DNA from: Victivallales bacterium
Lineage (GTDB): Bacteria > Verrucomicrobiota > Lentisphaeria > Oligosphaerales > Oligosphaeraceae
DNA: 37,445 nucleotides
Direction of reading: 5' to 3'
Assembly: GCA_017548425.1 (NCBI GenBank)
Contig: JAFZAB010000029.1
Span: 1 to 37,445, forward strand
Made by a program: the position numbers and the translations under genes. A model generated the notes under the pieces. That model saw only the letters and a program-made list of their open reading frames with translations, searched no databases and was not told the origin of the DNA. Positions 1 through 7,209 of this stretch are shown here, piece after piece. Each line of letters opens with the position of its first letter. Within the stretch, counting starts at the first letter, position 1.

Positions 1-1
1 C

Positions 2-361
2 AGTGAAATGCATGACATCCGTCCGAACTGGCCGGGTGGACACGATCTCTTCTGGGTGGAGAACCATGACGTATTCCGTTCGTATCATACACGTTACGGC
101 GGCGAATGGAGCGGCTTGCCCATCGTGAGCAACTTTGGCAAAGGAAAGGTGTTCATCGAAGGAAATGCGGCGCATTTTGTCAACAAGGAATCTCGTATGT
201 GTTTGATTTACAATCACGACGATGAGGCGACGGTGGTCGTCCAGCAAGTCGCCAGCATGCACAGGCTGTTTGCGGACGAGACATTCTGCCGCGGCATCCT
301 GCCGAAAAATCTCCATGTCTGCGGATATCTAGGTGATGGATTGATAAACACAAGACATTGA
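2..361 (+). CDS. C-terminal fragment of an unrecognised protein (5' end outside window)
   Basis: The reading frame is open from the left edge of the window to a TGA at 359-361, giving about 119 residues, so this is the 3' end of a gene that starts upstream. The first in-frame Met at 8-10 has no ribosome binding site and is probably internal. The fragment is rich in aromatic residues and His. It contains a GKGKVFIEG segment that recalls the GKGRVF strand of ThuA-like glutamine-amidotransferase folds, but this resemblance is weak and I do not assign a function. No membrane segment is visible in the fragment. The stop codon is followed within a few bases by an AACCACGAATG repeat array (367-440), the same arrangement seen after the DsbD-like gene and the cyclase-family gene. 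It is certain as an open frame; identity is unknown. Confidence 0.6.
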   Translation, partial: SEMHDIRPNWPGGHDLFWVENHDVFRSYHTRYGGEWSGLPIVSNFGKGKVFIEGNAAHFVNKESRMCLIYNHDDEATVVVQQVASMHRLFADETFCRGILPKNLHVCGYLGDGLINTRH

Positions 362-366
362 TTATA

Positions 367-440
367 AACCACGAATGCACACGAATGGACACGAATGCTG
401 GTAGTCCACTGAATACACGGAAGAAACAGAAAGCCTCGCC
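367..440 (+). repeat. AACCACGAATG-type word repeat array, copy 1
   Basis: Successive words of the form CACGAATG / CACACGAATG / GACACGAATG are followed by CCACTGAATACAC, then ACAGAAAG and GCCTCGCC. The same order of words recurs at 4844-4917 and, with an ACACAGATT variant, at 32457-32550. It starts six bases after the stop codon of the preceding gene. No protein is encoded convincingly in either strand. Confidence 0.8.
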
Positions 441-516
441 GCAGCCGCCGGCAAAATCAGAAGACTTCATGTGTGAAAAAGAAATCCAAAAGGAAAGACT
501 TCTAACGGCTGCCTGC

Positions 517-670
517 GGCTCGGCGGTTCGTCACGCTTCGCGCAAGCGCAAACAACGTCATGCGGAAGCTCGAAATTCATAGTCTGTTGGCTCGGCGGTT
601 CGTCACGCTTCGCGCAAGCGGAAACAACGTCATGCGAAAGCTCGAAATTCATAATCTGTCGGCTCGGAGG
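517..670. repeat. 72-bp element, two full tandem copies plus a partial third
   Basis: Copy 1 is 517-588 and copy 2 is 589-660, differing at only a few positions. A third copy begins at 661 with GGCTCGG and decays after about ten bases. A further diverged full-length copy lies at 4995-5066. Each copy contains a short inverted repeat (CGCTT..AAGCG around CGCGC). In both places the element follows an AACCACGAATG array downstream of a gene end, so the two form a composite 3'-flank block. The open frame on the minus strand across the repeat is a consequence of the period being a multiple of three. Confidence 0.85.
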
Positions 671-781
671 TATGAATCCGCGGGAGTGAAAAGCGCATGG
701 CAAAATCTTTGTCAAAAAACAAAAAAATGAACGATATGAGTACGAAGAGTTTGCCTGTTACATTATGGCTTATGGGTTGTA
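671..781. other. Remainder of the 362-885 gene-free stretch
   Basis: Between the 72-bp repeats and the terminator hairpin I see only a short A-rich run and an ATTATGGCTTATGGG word (763-777) that matches the TATGGCT repeat family found at 11166-11200. No gene, promoter or RNA can be supported here. Confidence 0.5.
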
Positions 782-823
782 AAACAGGGCTGTCGCTTGG
801 TTTGCGACAGCCCTGTTTCTTTT
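782..823. terminator. Strong hairpin terminator, possibly bidirectional
   Basis: This is a perfect 15-bp stem (782-796 pairs with 804-818) with a 7-base loop (TTGGTTT), followed on the plus strand by CTTTT. On the minus strand the stem is preceded and followed by short A/T runs. It lies between two convergent gene ends (361 on plus, 886 on minus) and could serve both. Confidence 0.8.
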
Positions 824-873
824 GGGAAGGTCGCGCTTTTGCGCGACCGGACGAGCTGGAGCTCATCCCTTCC
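824..873. repeat. REP-like inverted pair (copy 1 of the GGTCGCGCAGGAGCGCGACC family)
   Basis: Two diverged copies of a 25-base unit, roughly GGTCGCGCNGGAGCGCGACC followed by CTCCC, lie head to head. The left one is inverted (824-848, containing GGTCGCGC/GCGCGACC) and the right one is direct (849-873). It sits about 13 bases beyond the stop codon of the minus-strand isomerase gene. Related units occur at 6127-6176, 7151-7197, 11221-11280 and 34263-34312. Confidence 0.7.
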
Positions 874-885
874 GTGATGTGCAAC

Positions 886-1725
886 TTACATGGCGAGAAT
901 CTTGTCCATGGCTTTGGACGTGCGGTCGAGCAGCGTCGGATCCGGCGGCATCATTTCGGCGGTGATGGTCTTGTCGTAGCCGATGCGATGGAGGGCGGAC
1001 ATCGTGTCGTCCCACGGGATGTCGCCGTCGAGCAGATCGCAGAAGCCGTCGAGCGTTCCGACGGAGAGTTTGAAATCCTTGATGTGGATGCGGTCGATGC
1101 GTTTGCCGAGGATTTCGATCCAATGGGGCGGCCACTGCTGGTGGTTGAGGACGTTGCCGACATCGAAATAGGCGCCGACGGCGGGATTGTTGATGCTGTC
1201 GATGAACGCGGCGAATTCGACGGGTGAGTACATGAAGCCGTTCCAGACGTTTTCGACGGCGAGTTTGACGCCGAGATCTTTGGCGGTCTGGCCGAGTTCC
1301 GTGACTGCGTTGCGAGCCCATTCGAGAGCCTTTTCATACGGGACAGGCTTGAAGGAGGGTTCCCATGGGATGACAACGGCGCCCGGAACGAAGAGGAGGG
1401 ATTTGCAACCAAGCCACGCGACGCGCTGCAAGGCGCCTTTGTGGAGTTCGATGGCCTGTTTGCGGACGGCGGGATCAAGGCTTGTGGGGCAGCATCCCCA
1501 ACTCATGCCGGAGGCGACGGATTCTAGTTTGATGCCGGCCTTTTCGGCGGCGGCCTTGTAGGCTTTGCAGTCGGCTTCCGATGTTTCGGGAGTCAGCGGG
1601 CCGCTTGTTCCGACGCAGAGTTCAAGGGCTTGGAAGTTGGCGTTTTTGGCCTGTTGAATGGCGTCCTGTGCGGAGCAGGAGCCGTCGCCGCCTTGTACGG
1701 ACCAGTAGCTGATGGCTTTGATCAT
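886..1725 (-). CDS. Sugar phosphate isomerase/epimerase (xylose-isomerase-like TIM barrel)
   Basis: The 279-residue product covers a whole AP-endonuclease-2/xylose-isomerase-like TIM barrel, the usual length for the family. The four expected metal ligands are visible at the ends of barrel strands: Glu158 (LAVENVW), Asp188 (YFDVGN), His214 (RIHIKDFK) and Glu257 (TAEMM). The pattern resembles L-ribulose-5-phosphate 3-epimerases and related keto-sugar epimerases. There is no signal peptide, so it should be cytoplasmic. The start is supported by AAGGAA about eight bases upstream. The gene stands alone on the minus strand, divergent from the fusion gene at 2011 and ending in a REP pair and a hairpin. 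The exact substrate cannot be read from the sequence; isomerisation or epimerisation of a rare sugar is inferred. Confidence 0.85.
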   Translation of the reverse strand: MIKAISYWSVQGGDGSCSAQDAIQQAKNANFQALELCVGTSGPLTPETSEADCKAYKAAAEKAGIKLESVASGMSWGCCPTSLDPAVRKQAIELHKGALQRVAWLGCKSLLFVPGAVVIPWEPSFKPVPYEKALEWARNAVTELGQTAKDLGVKLAVENVWNGFMYSPVEFAAFIDSINNPAVGAYFDVGNVLNHQQWPPHWIEILGKRIDRIHIKDFKLSVGTLDGFCDLLDGDIPWDDTMSALHRIGYDKTITAEMMPPDPTLLDRTSKAMDKILAM

Positions 1726-1833
1726 GATTGATTTCCTTGAATAATGGTGTGTAGATTCTTCACGACATGGGATGAAAATACCGAAACATGTATTAAGTTA
1801 GATGAAAAAGCAGGGTTGTCAAGCGAAAAATAA

Positions 1834-1970
1834 AGAAAGGGACGAAAGGGATTCAAGGGATCAAAGGGAAGGGATAAAAAGGGATTCAAGGGAGCTAGGG
1901 GAAAGGATAAAAGGGATTCAAGGGATCAAAGGGAAGGGATAAAAAGGGATTCAAGGGATCAAGGCGATAA
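1834..1970. repeat. Period-33 tandem array built from AAGGGA words
   Basis: Nearly four copies of a 33-base unit are present: 1845-1877, 1878-1910, 1911-1942 (one base shorter) and 1943-1970. Each copy is itself made of AAGGGATTC, AAGGGATC and AAGGGAAGGGATAA words. A GGGACGAAA word at 1840-1848 links it to the period-9 GGGACNAAA arrays at 21083 and 26890. It lies between two divergent gene starts (1725 minus, 2011 plus), so here the repeat is in a 5' region. Confidence 0.85.
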
Positions 1971-2010
1971 GAAGATAGCGGTAAAAGTAATAAATAGGAA
2001 AGAGTGTTTT

Positions 2011-3276
2011 ATGGAAATTTTTGTAAAATTGAGTCCGTTCATGGTCAAGGCGGGCATTATCGAAGTCGGGCGGGACCGTTTGAAACAGGTGGCCCATAAA
2101 CTGGCGTTTCTGCTGGTGACGGAGGAGCTGTCGTTCAACAGCCTGCAGGAGCTGCTGACATCGTTTGACTGTCCTATCTACCGTTGTCTCACGGCTTTGG
2201 ATATTGAGAGATATTTCAATTTCAGGGGGACGAAAGTGTTGGGATTCCGTCGTAATGAATTGAGCGTGCAGGTGATGAAGGCGCTGAAAGGATATGACGT
2301 GAAGCGCGGTGAACGGATTCCGTCCCATCCGCGGGTGGCGATTCTGGGGGCGAGCGGAATAGGGCGGCATCATGCGAATTGGTGGCGGTTGGAAGGCGCA
2401 CAGGTGGTCGCATTCTTGGGAAGCAATGCGGAAAGCATTGCGAAAACGACGGATACGCTGAAGAGCATGTTCGAATTCAATGGCCGTGGCTACACGGATT
2501 TGCAGGAACTTTTGGCGACGGAGAAGCCAGACGTCGTGGATGTCTGCCTGCCGCCGAAGATGCATTACAACGCCGTGAAAACGGCGTTGGAGGCAGGTTG
2601 CCATGTGCTTTGCGAGAAGCCGTTTGTGTATGACGACGATTTAACGGCGGACGACATGTTGGCCCAGGCTCGCGAATTGACGCAACTGGCGGAAGAGAAG
2701 AAACTGTCGCTGGGTGTCTGCACACAGTATGTCATGGCGGCGGAGGAAATCCGCCGCCTGTGGCTGGAAGAGCATGCGGGAGAGAAAATTACGTCGTTCG
2801 AAGGTTGTCTGATTTCGCCGACGCGGAACCGTCCGCCAAATGCAAAATGGACATGGATTGATTTGGCGCCGCACATGCTTGGCGTGGCGCAAGTTCTCTC
2901 CGCCTGCGGCGACATCGACTGGTCCAACGTGAAAACGACTTTTGAAGGGCATCTGGCAGAAGCGACGTTCCCATGCAAGTGCCGTGACGGCTGTGTGATA
3001 GATTGTAAGATCACGACGTTCCACCGCGACGAAGAGCCGAAGAACGTGCGGCAGATCACGCTGAATGGCGAACTGTTCGACATCGGCGGTCATCTGGACG
3101 AGAACAAGATCTTCCAGATGGACATCAAGACGCCGAACGGCGTCGTTGAACGGCCGGACATGATGCGGTTGCTGATTCGCAGCTATATGCATGGCTGTCT
3201 GAACGTGCCCGGCAAGATGGCGCGGCAGAATCTGGAATGGATGCTGAAAGTGATTGAATTGGCGGAGAAGAAATGA
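2011..3276 (+). CDS. Fusion protein: N-terminal L7Ae/L30e-like domain and C-terminal Gfo/Idh/MocA oxidoreductase
   Basis: The 421-residue product has two parts. Residues about 8-95 follow the pattern of L7Ae/YlxQ kink-turn RNA-binding proteins: VKAGIIEVGRDRL, then hydrophobic strand LAFLLVTEEL, SFNSLQEL, CPIYR, and TALDIERYFNFRGTKVLGF. After a short linker (96-106), residues 107-421 form a Gfo/Idh/MocA NAD(P)-dependent oxidoreductase, with Rossmann loop GASGIG (113-118), the family CEKPF motif (201-205) and an Asp285-x3-His289 active-site pair. The start is supported by AGGAAAGAG upstream, and codon usage is uniform across both parts. The stop overlaps the start of the DsbD-like gene, implying translational coupling. 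The oxidoreductase assignment is firm. The L7Ae-like call is my reading of the pattern and needs structural confirmation. Confidence 0.85.
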   Translation: MEIFVKLSPFMVKAGIIEVGRDRLKQVAHKLAFLLVTEELSFNSLQELLTSFDCPIYRCLTALDIERYFNFRGTKVLGFRRNELSVQVMKALKGYDVKRGERIPSHPRVAILGASGIGRHHANWWRLEGAQVVAFLGSNAESIAKTTDTLKSMFEFNGRGYTDLQELLATEKPDVVDVCLPPKMHYNAVKTALEAGCHVLCEKPFVYDDDLTADDMLAQARELTQLAEEKKLSLGVCTQYVMAAEEIRRLWLEEHAGEKITSFEGCLISPTRNRPPNAKWTWIDLAPHMLGVAQVLSACGDIDWSNVKTTFEGHLAEATFPCKCRDGCVIDCKITTFHRDEEPKNVRQITLNGELFDIGGHLDENKIFQMDIKTPNGVVERPDMMRLLIRSYMHGCLNVPGKMARQNLEWMLKVIELAEKK

Positions 3277-4838
3277 TGGATTTTCGTCTCATGCGGAGTT
3301 TCAGACTTTTCTGCATCTTGTTGGGAATCACCCTTTTCGGGTGGTGCGCGTCGCCGTTTGACGTCAAAGCCGTCTTGACGGCGGCTGGCGAAAAGACGTG
3401 GAATCTGTCGTTGAGCTTCAAAGTCCCGCCAGAGCATCATGTGTATGAAGCGGATTTGAAAGTGGAGGCGGAAGGTCTTGAGTTGGAGCTTGTTGTGGGA
3501 GACAAGGCGGTCGATTTGGACGGCGATATGGTCTTCACGCATGACTTCCGGCGGGAATACCGTGTGAAGGGCGACGCGCAGGAGCCGTTGATTGTTTATG
3601 TGACGATGGTTGGATGTTCGGACAAAGGGCTTTGCTATCCGCCGGACAAACGTGAATTGAAATTGACATCGTCCGGCGGGGCGGAAGATGTCTCCAAGCC
3701 GTTGGATGATAGCAAGATGTCAACGGATTTGGAAGGCTTGTTGTCTTATTTCAAGACGGGCGGCGTCACGGAAGGCTACATGCGGCCGAAGGCATTTCTG
3801 GAATGGTTGGAAACGGCCCGCGAAGGGAAGACGGATGGTGATGGTAACTTGTTGCAGCGCATTCTATTGCGTTATGGATTATGGCTTGTGGCGTTGCTGT
3901 TGCTGCCGCTTGGGGCGATGCTGAATCTGACGCCGTGCGTGCTGCCGATGATTCCCATCAATCTGGCGATTCTGGGTACGGGGGCGAAGGATGGAAAGAA
4001 AGGCCGCGGCTTCGGCTTGGGGCTTGGATACGCGTTGGGCATGGCGTTGTCGTATGGCTTGCTTGGCGTCATCGTCGTCTTGACGGGAAGTCGTTTCGGG
4101 GCGATCAATTCGTCGGCGTGGTTTAATTTCGCCGTGGCGTTGGTGTTTTTGTTTCTTGGACTTGCGATGTTTGATGTCTTTTCGATCGACTTCTCGCGAT
4201 ATCGCGGGCAAGGCGGAATGCAACGTCGCGGCACAATGGTCGGCGCATTTCTGCTGGGCGGTCTGACAGCGGTTTTGGCGGGGGCTTGTGTCGCTCCTGT
4301 CTTGATTTGGGTATTGGTCATGGCGACGGAAATGTATGCCGACGGCAAGCAGATTGGTCTGATTCTGCCGTTTTTGCTGGGGGCGGGCATGGGATTGCCG
4401 TGGCCGTTTCTGGGGGCGGGGCTGTCCATGCTGCCGAAGCCTGGAGCGTGGATGGAAAAGGTCAAGAAGCTGTTCGGCGTATTGATTTTCGCAATGGCGG
4501 TTTATTATGCGCATGTTGGTTGGAACTTGTTGAATTGGAAGACGGAAGGCGTTTCAGCGGATGGCTGGCGGACGGATGTCGCGGCGGCGCTGCAGGATGC
4601 GTTGAAGGATGGTCGGCCTGTATTGGTGGATTTCTGGGGGATGTCCTGTAAGAACTGCGTCATGATGGACAAAACAACGCTGAAAGACAGAGATGTGGCG
4701 GAGTGGTTCGAAAAGAACAAGGCGGTTCTCTTGAAAGTGCAGGGCGACAATGAAGCGGACGCCGATGCGCAGGCGTTGATGAAACGCCATCAGGTCATCG
4801 GTTTCCCAACCTATGTGCTGCTGTTGCCAAATCGTTGA
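3273..4838 (+). CDS. DsbD-like thiol:disulfide interchange protein (cytochrome c biogenesis transmembrane family)
   Basis: The 521-residue product shows the three-part DsbD layout. A signal-like segment (about 10-27) leads to a periplasmic alpha-type domain with Cys115 and Cys121 (GCSDKGLCYPP). A multi-helix membrane domain carries the two conserved cysteines Cys222 (NLTPCVLPMIP) and Cys339 (AGACVAPV). A C-terminal thioredoxin domain has a Cys459-Lys-Asn-Cys462 active site and a cis-Pro GFPT loop. It would pass electrons from cytoplasmic thioredoxin across the inner membrane to periplasmic disulfide proteins. The ATG at 3273 overlaps the upstream stop (ATGA); a second in-frame ATG follows at 3276. 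The CKNC active site differs from the CVAC of E. coli DsbD. No lipobox is seen. Confidence 0.9.
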   Translation: MMDFRLMRSFRLFCILLGITLFGWCASPFDVKAVLTAAGEKTWNLSLSFKVPPEHHVYEADLKVEAEGLELELVVGDKAVDLDGDMVFTHDFRREYRVKGDAQEPLIVYVTMVGCSDKGLCYPPDKRELKLTSSGGAEDVSKPLDDSKMSTDLEGLLSYFKTGGVTEGYMRPKAFLEWLETAREGKTDGDGNLLQRILLRYGLWLVALLLLPLGAMLNLTPCVLPMIPINLAILGTGAKDGKKGRGFGLGLGYALGMALSYGLLGVIVVLTGSRFGAINSSAWFNFAVALVFLFLGLAMFDVFSIDFSRYRGQGGMQRRGTMVGAFLLGGLTAVLAGACVAPVLIWVLVMATEMYADGKQIGLILPFLLGAGMGLPWPFLGAGLSMLPKPGAWMEKVKKLFGVLIFAMAVYYAHVGWNLLNWKTEGVSADGWRTDVAAALQDALKDGRPVLVDFWGMSCKNCVMMDKTTLKDRDVAEWFEKNKAVLLKVQGDNEADADAQALMKRHQVIGFPTYVLLLPNR

Positions 4839-4843
4839 TTATT

Positions 4844-4917
4844 AACCACGAATGGACACGAATGCACACGAATTTGGCTAATCCACTGAATACACAGAAT
4901 AGACAGAATGCCTCGCA
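4844..4917 (+). repeat. AACCACGAATG-type word repeat array, copy 2
   Basis: It has the same word order as copy 1 at 367-440: AACCACGAATG, GACACGAATG, CACACGAAT, then CCACTGAATACACAG, AGACAGAATG and CCTCGC. It starts five bases after the DsbD-like stop codon. Confidence 0.8.
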
Positions 4918-4994
4918 GACGTCGGCCATAGTTCTGAGGATGTCATTGGCAATACGTGAATTTTGCAGAAAGATGAATCGGAAAGGCCTCCGTT

Positions 4995-5066
4995 TGCTCG
5001 GCGGTTCGTCACGCTTCGCGCAAGTGCTAACAACGTCATGCGGAAGCTTGAAGCCCATAGTCTGTT
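4995..5066. repeat. 72-bp element, distant copy
   Basis: This single copy of the element at 517-660 keeps CTCGGCGGTTCGTCACGC, CGCGCAAG and CAACGTCATGCGGAAGCT. As at the first site, it follows an AACCACGAATG array downstream of a gene end. Between the array and this copy (4918-4994), and on to the promoter at 5159, I see no gene. The only further structure is a short palindrome, GCAGCTCCGCTGC, at 5117-5129. Confidence 0.8.
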
Positions 5067-5158
5067 AGTTCCGGGCGCTTGCCTGTGGTTATGCGTGGTT
5101 TCGCACTCCGTGCGTTGCAGCTCCGCTGCGGAGGTGGCAATTTCTTTGTAACGTAGCC

Positions 5159-5186
5159 TTGATTTTTGTGTTTGGACGTATATTAT
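5159..5186 (+). promoter_or_regulatory. Candidate sigma70-type promoter for the isomerase-aldolase operon
   Basis: TTGATT (5159-5164) and TATTAT (5181-5186) are separated by 16 bases, about 60 bases before the start codon at 5250. The stretch is AT-rich compared with its surroundings. Confidence 0.4.
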
Positions 5187-5249
5187 TAAGGTAATGGATT
5201 TTCATTTTAAATTTGAATAAACACAAACACTATTTCATGGAGACAGACA

Positions 5250-6071
5250 ATGCCCGTAAATTATGATGTTGAGAAAATTGGCGCGAACATGAAGATCAAG
5301 CTGGCCGTCATGAGCGGCTGGTTCGGCGGATTGAACCATGTGGAAATGGTCGAGCAGGTCGCCGCCTATGGATTCCATGCGTTTGAAAATCTGGGCGCCG
5401 GCAAATGGGAAGACAAGGAAGCCGTCCGCGCGAAGTGCGAAGAGCTTGGCGTGGAAGTCGGTGCCATCAGTTGCAGCGGTTCCATCAATGGTGATGGTCC
5501 AGTGAATCCGGCCTTCCATGACAAGTTTGAATCGGACGTGAAGGAAGCGATCCGCAACGCGAAACTGCTCGGTACGAAGGTCGTGTTGGTAACGGTCGGC
5601 GGCCTGCGCTATGACATGACGCAGGAACAGCAGCTTGAAAACGTCGCCATCGCTGGCCGCCGTGTGGCGCCGTTGCTGGAAGATGCTGGTATCACGTTGG
5701 TTTATGAAACACTGAACATCAAAGTTGACCATGCTGGTTATGCATTGGTGACCTCCAAGCAGGGCTCCGATTTGGTGAAAGCCATCGACAGCCCGAACGT
5801 GAAGTTCCTCTTTGACATCTACCATCAGCAGATTACGGAAGGCGATGTCATCCGCAATTTTACGACGTACAAGAACGAAATCGGCCATTTCCATTTCGGT
5901 GACAACCCCGGCCGCCGCGAGCCCGGAACTGGTGAACTGAACTACAAGCAGATTTTCAAAGCGATTGATGCCATGGGTTACAAAGGCATCGTTTCCAGTG
6001 AGTTCAGCAAGTCGAAAGACTTGTCGCTGGAAGGCTTGCTGAAGATTTTGGCGGACTGCGCAACGTGGTAG
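5250..6071 (+). CDS. Hydroxypyruvate isomerase-like TIM-barrel enzyme
   Basis: The 273-residue product matches the hydroxypyruvate isomerase (Hyi) branch of the xylose-isomerase-like TIM barrels. Expected metal ligands are Glu153 (LVYETLN), Asp189 (FLFDIYHQQ), His215 region (GHFHFGDNPGR) and Glu251 (SSEFS). The segment PGRREPGTGELNY (220-232) is a hallmark of Hyi-like enzymes. GGAG lies about ten bases upstream of the ATG. It is followed by two DHDPS/NAL-type aldolase genes on the same strand, so the three probably form one pathway acting on 2-keto sugar acids or tartronate-semialdehyde-like intermediates. Members of this family act on several keto sugars, so the substrate is inferred only broadly. 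The product appears cytoplasmic. Confidence 0.85.
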   Translation: MPVNYDVEKIGANMKIKLAVMSGWFGGLNHVEMVEQVAAYGFHAFENLGAGKWEDKEAVRAKCEELGVEVGAISCSGSINGDGPVNPAFHDKFESDVKEAIRNAKLLGTKVVLVTVGGLRYDMTQEQQLENVAIAGRRVAPLLEDAGITLVYETLNIKVDHAGYALVTSKQGSDLVKAIDSPNVKFLFDIYHQQITEGDVIRNFTTYKNEIGHFHFGDNPGRREPGTGELNYKQIFKAIDAMGYKGIVSSEFSKSKDLSLEGLLKILADCATW

Positions 6072-6090
6072 TTTGACGTCTTACGACGGA

Positions 6091-6120
6091 GCTAAAAGCC
6101 TAAAGCTTAAAGCTTAAAGC
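6091..6120 (+). repeat. TTAAAGC word array
   Basis: GCTAAAAGC, CTAAAGC, TTAAAGC and TTAAAGC occur in succession about 20 bases after the isomerase stop codon. It is short but clearly periodic (7-8 bases). Confidence 0.6.
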
Positions 6121-6126
6121 AAAATA

Positions 6127-6176
6127 CAGAAGGGGGGATGCATCCGCGTGACAGACGCGCAGGAGAGTGTCCCTCC
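6127..6176. repeat. REP-like inverted pair, copy 2
   Basis: The right arm (6153-6176, GACGCGCAGGAG...CCCTCC) is a direct unit of the REP-like family. The left arm begins GAAGGGGGGATG and is a diverged inverted unit. The outer bases AAGGG/CCCTT can pair. It lies between the isomerase and the first aldolase and could attenuate or stabilise the operon transcript. Confidence 0.55.
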
Positions 6177-6224
6177 TTTATTTGTTTATAATATTGTTAA
6201 TCATGTATTAGAGGATAATGAAAT

Positions 6225-7145
6225 ATGGCCAAGGCTAAGTCGAAGTTGAAGTCCAAAGTTTGTTTTGAAGGCGTGATGGCCGCGTTGCCGACACCGTTGA
6301 CCGATGACGGCGAAATCAAAGTCAAAACCGTCAAGAAACTGATTGACCATCTGCTGGATGAAGGACTTTACGGTTTTTACGTGACGGGAGCGACTGGCGA
6401 AGGTGCGTGCCTGTCCGCCAAAAAACGCGAAGTCATGGTGAATGCCGCCATCGAGGCGAACGCTGGCCGCGGCAAAGTCATCGTCCATATCGGTTCCATC
6501 GATCCGTATGAAGCGATGGCGTTGACGCGTCAGGCCACGAAGGCGGGTGCCGACGGCGTGTCCGCCGTGCCGCCAAACTACATGTTCGAATATGATGCGG
6601 ACGAAATCTGCGAATACTACACGCGTTTGGCTGGCGAAACGAATCTGCCGCTGTTGATGTACGCAACGCAGAAGACGGTGGCGTTGGACGTGAACGGCAT
6701 CATCGACCGGTTGTTGGCCGTTCCGAACATCGTCGGCGCGAAGGATACGCGTGCTAACTACTACAAAATGTGGCAGTTGAAGCAGTTGAACGGCGGCGAC
6801 GTCAACGTCATCAACGGGCCGGATGAAACGCTGATCTGCGGTCTGATGATGGGCGCGGATGGTGGCATCGGCAGCACGTACAACGTGATGCCGCGTTGGT
6901 TCTCCGAACTGTTCAAAGCGTTCCGCGCAGGCAAGATAGACGAAGCGAGAGCGATTCAGACGAAGATCAACTACGGTATTCAGGCGTTGCTCCGACTGGG
7001 TCGTGGCAATACAGTTCGCTCCGTCAAAGCGGCGTTGACGCTGCAGGGCTTCGACATGGGCCCCGCCGTTTATCCGGCCGGCCATTGCTCCGCCGATGAG
7101 ATGAAATATATCAAGAAAGAACTGAAGAAGGTTGGTATTCTGTAA
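6225..7145 (+). CDS. DHDPS/N-acetylneuraminate lyase family aldolase, tandem copy 1
   Basis: The 306-residue product belongs to the class I DapA/NanA aldolase family. Visible features are the keto-acid binding loop TGATGEG (54-60), Tyr146 (LMYATQK) in the position of the proton-shuttling Tyr, and the Schiff-base Lys173 (VGAKDT). GAGG about ten bases upstream supports the start. The next gene encodes a copy about 80 percent identical over its length. The N-terminus of this copy carries about eight extra Lys-rich residues. True DapA enzymes are usually single-copy, so these are more likely lyases for 2-keto-3-deoxy sugar acids or sialic-acid-like compounds, given the upstream Hyi-like enzyme. 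No nag or nan genes are adjacent, so the substrate stays open. Confidence 0.85.
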   Translation: MAKAKSKLKSKVCFEGVMAALPTPLTDDGEIKVKTVKKLIDHLLDEGLYGFYVTGATGEGACLSAKKREVMVNAAIEANAGRGKVIVHIGSIDPYEAMALTRQATKAGADGVSAVPPNYMFEYDADEICEYYTRLAGETNLPLLMYATQKTVALDVNGIIDRLLAVPNIVGAKDTRANYYKMWQLKQLNGGDVNVINGPDETLICGLMMGADGGIGSTYNVMPRWFSELFKAFRAGKIDEARAIQTKINYGIQALLRLGRGNTVRSVKAALTLQGFDMGPAVYPAGHCSADEMKYIKKELKKVGIL

Positions 7146-7150
7146 AATGA

Positions 7151-7197
7151 AGCTCATGCTTCCGCATGAGCGGCCGCGCTGGAGCGCAGCCCTCCCG
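7151..7197. repeat. Hairpin plus REP-like unit between the aldolase copies, copy 3
   Basis: A perfect 8-bp hairpin (GCTCATGC 7152-7159 with GCATGAGC 7164-7171, loop TTCC) is followed directly by a REP-family unit at 7172-7197 (GGCCGCGC..GGAGCGCAGCC..CTCCCG). The hairpin is itself a plausible diverged inverted unit of the same family. It sits between the two aldolase copies within the likely operon. Confidence 0.6.
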
Positions 7198-7209
7198 TAG
7201 GATTAGTTT

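Noticed and set aside
467-715. A repeat-containing minus-strand open frame with CAKRDEPPS copies
   Set aside because: The frame exists because the 72-base period is divisible by three; there is no start signal and the distant copy has diverged without codon-type constraint.
697-1227. A plus-strand open frame running through the terminator and REP pair into the isomerase gene
   Set aside because: It crosses a strong hairpin and overlaps the isomerase in antisense; nothing supports translation.
517-1970. CRISPR array
   Set aside because: The 72-bp and 33-bp repeats are directly abutting, with no unique spacers, and no cas genes are present.
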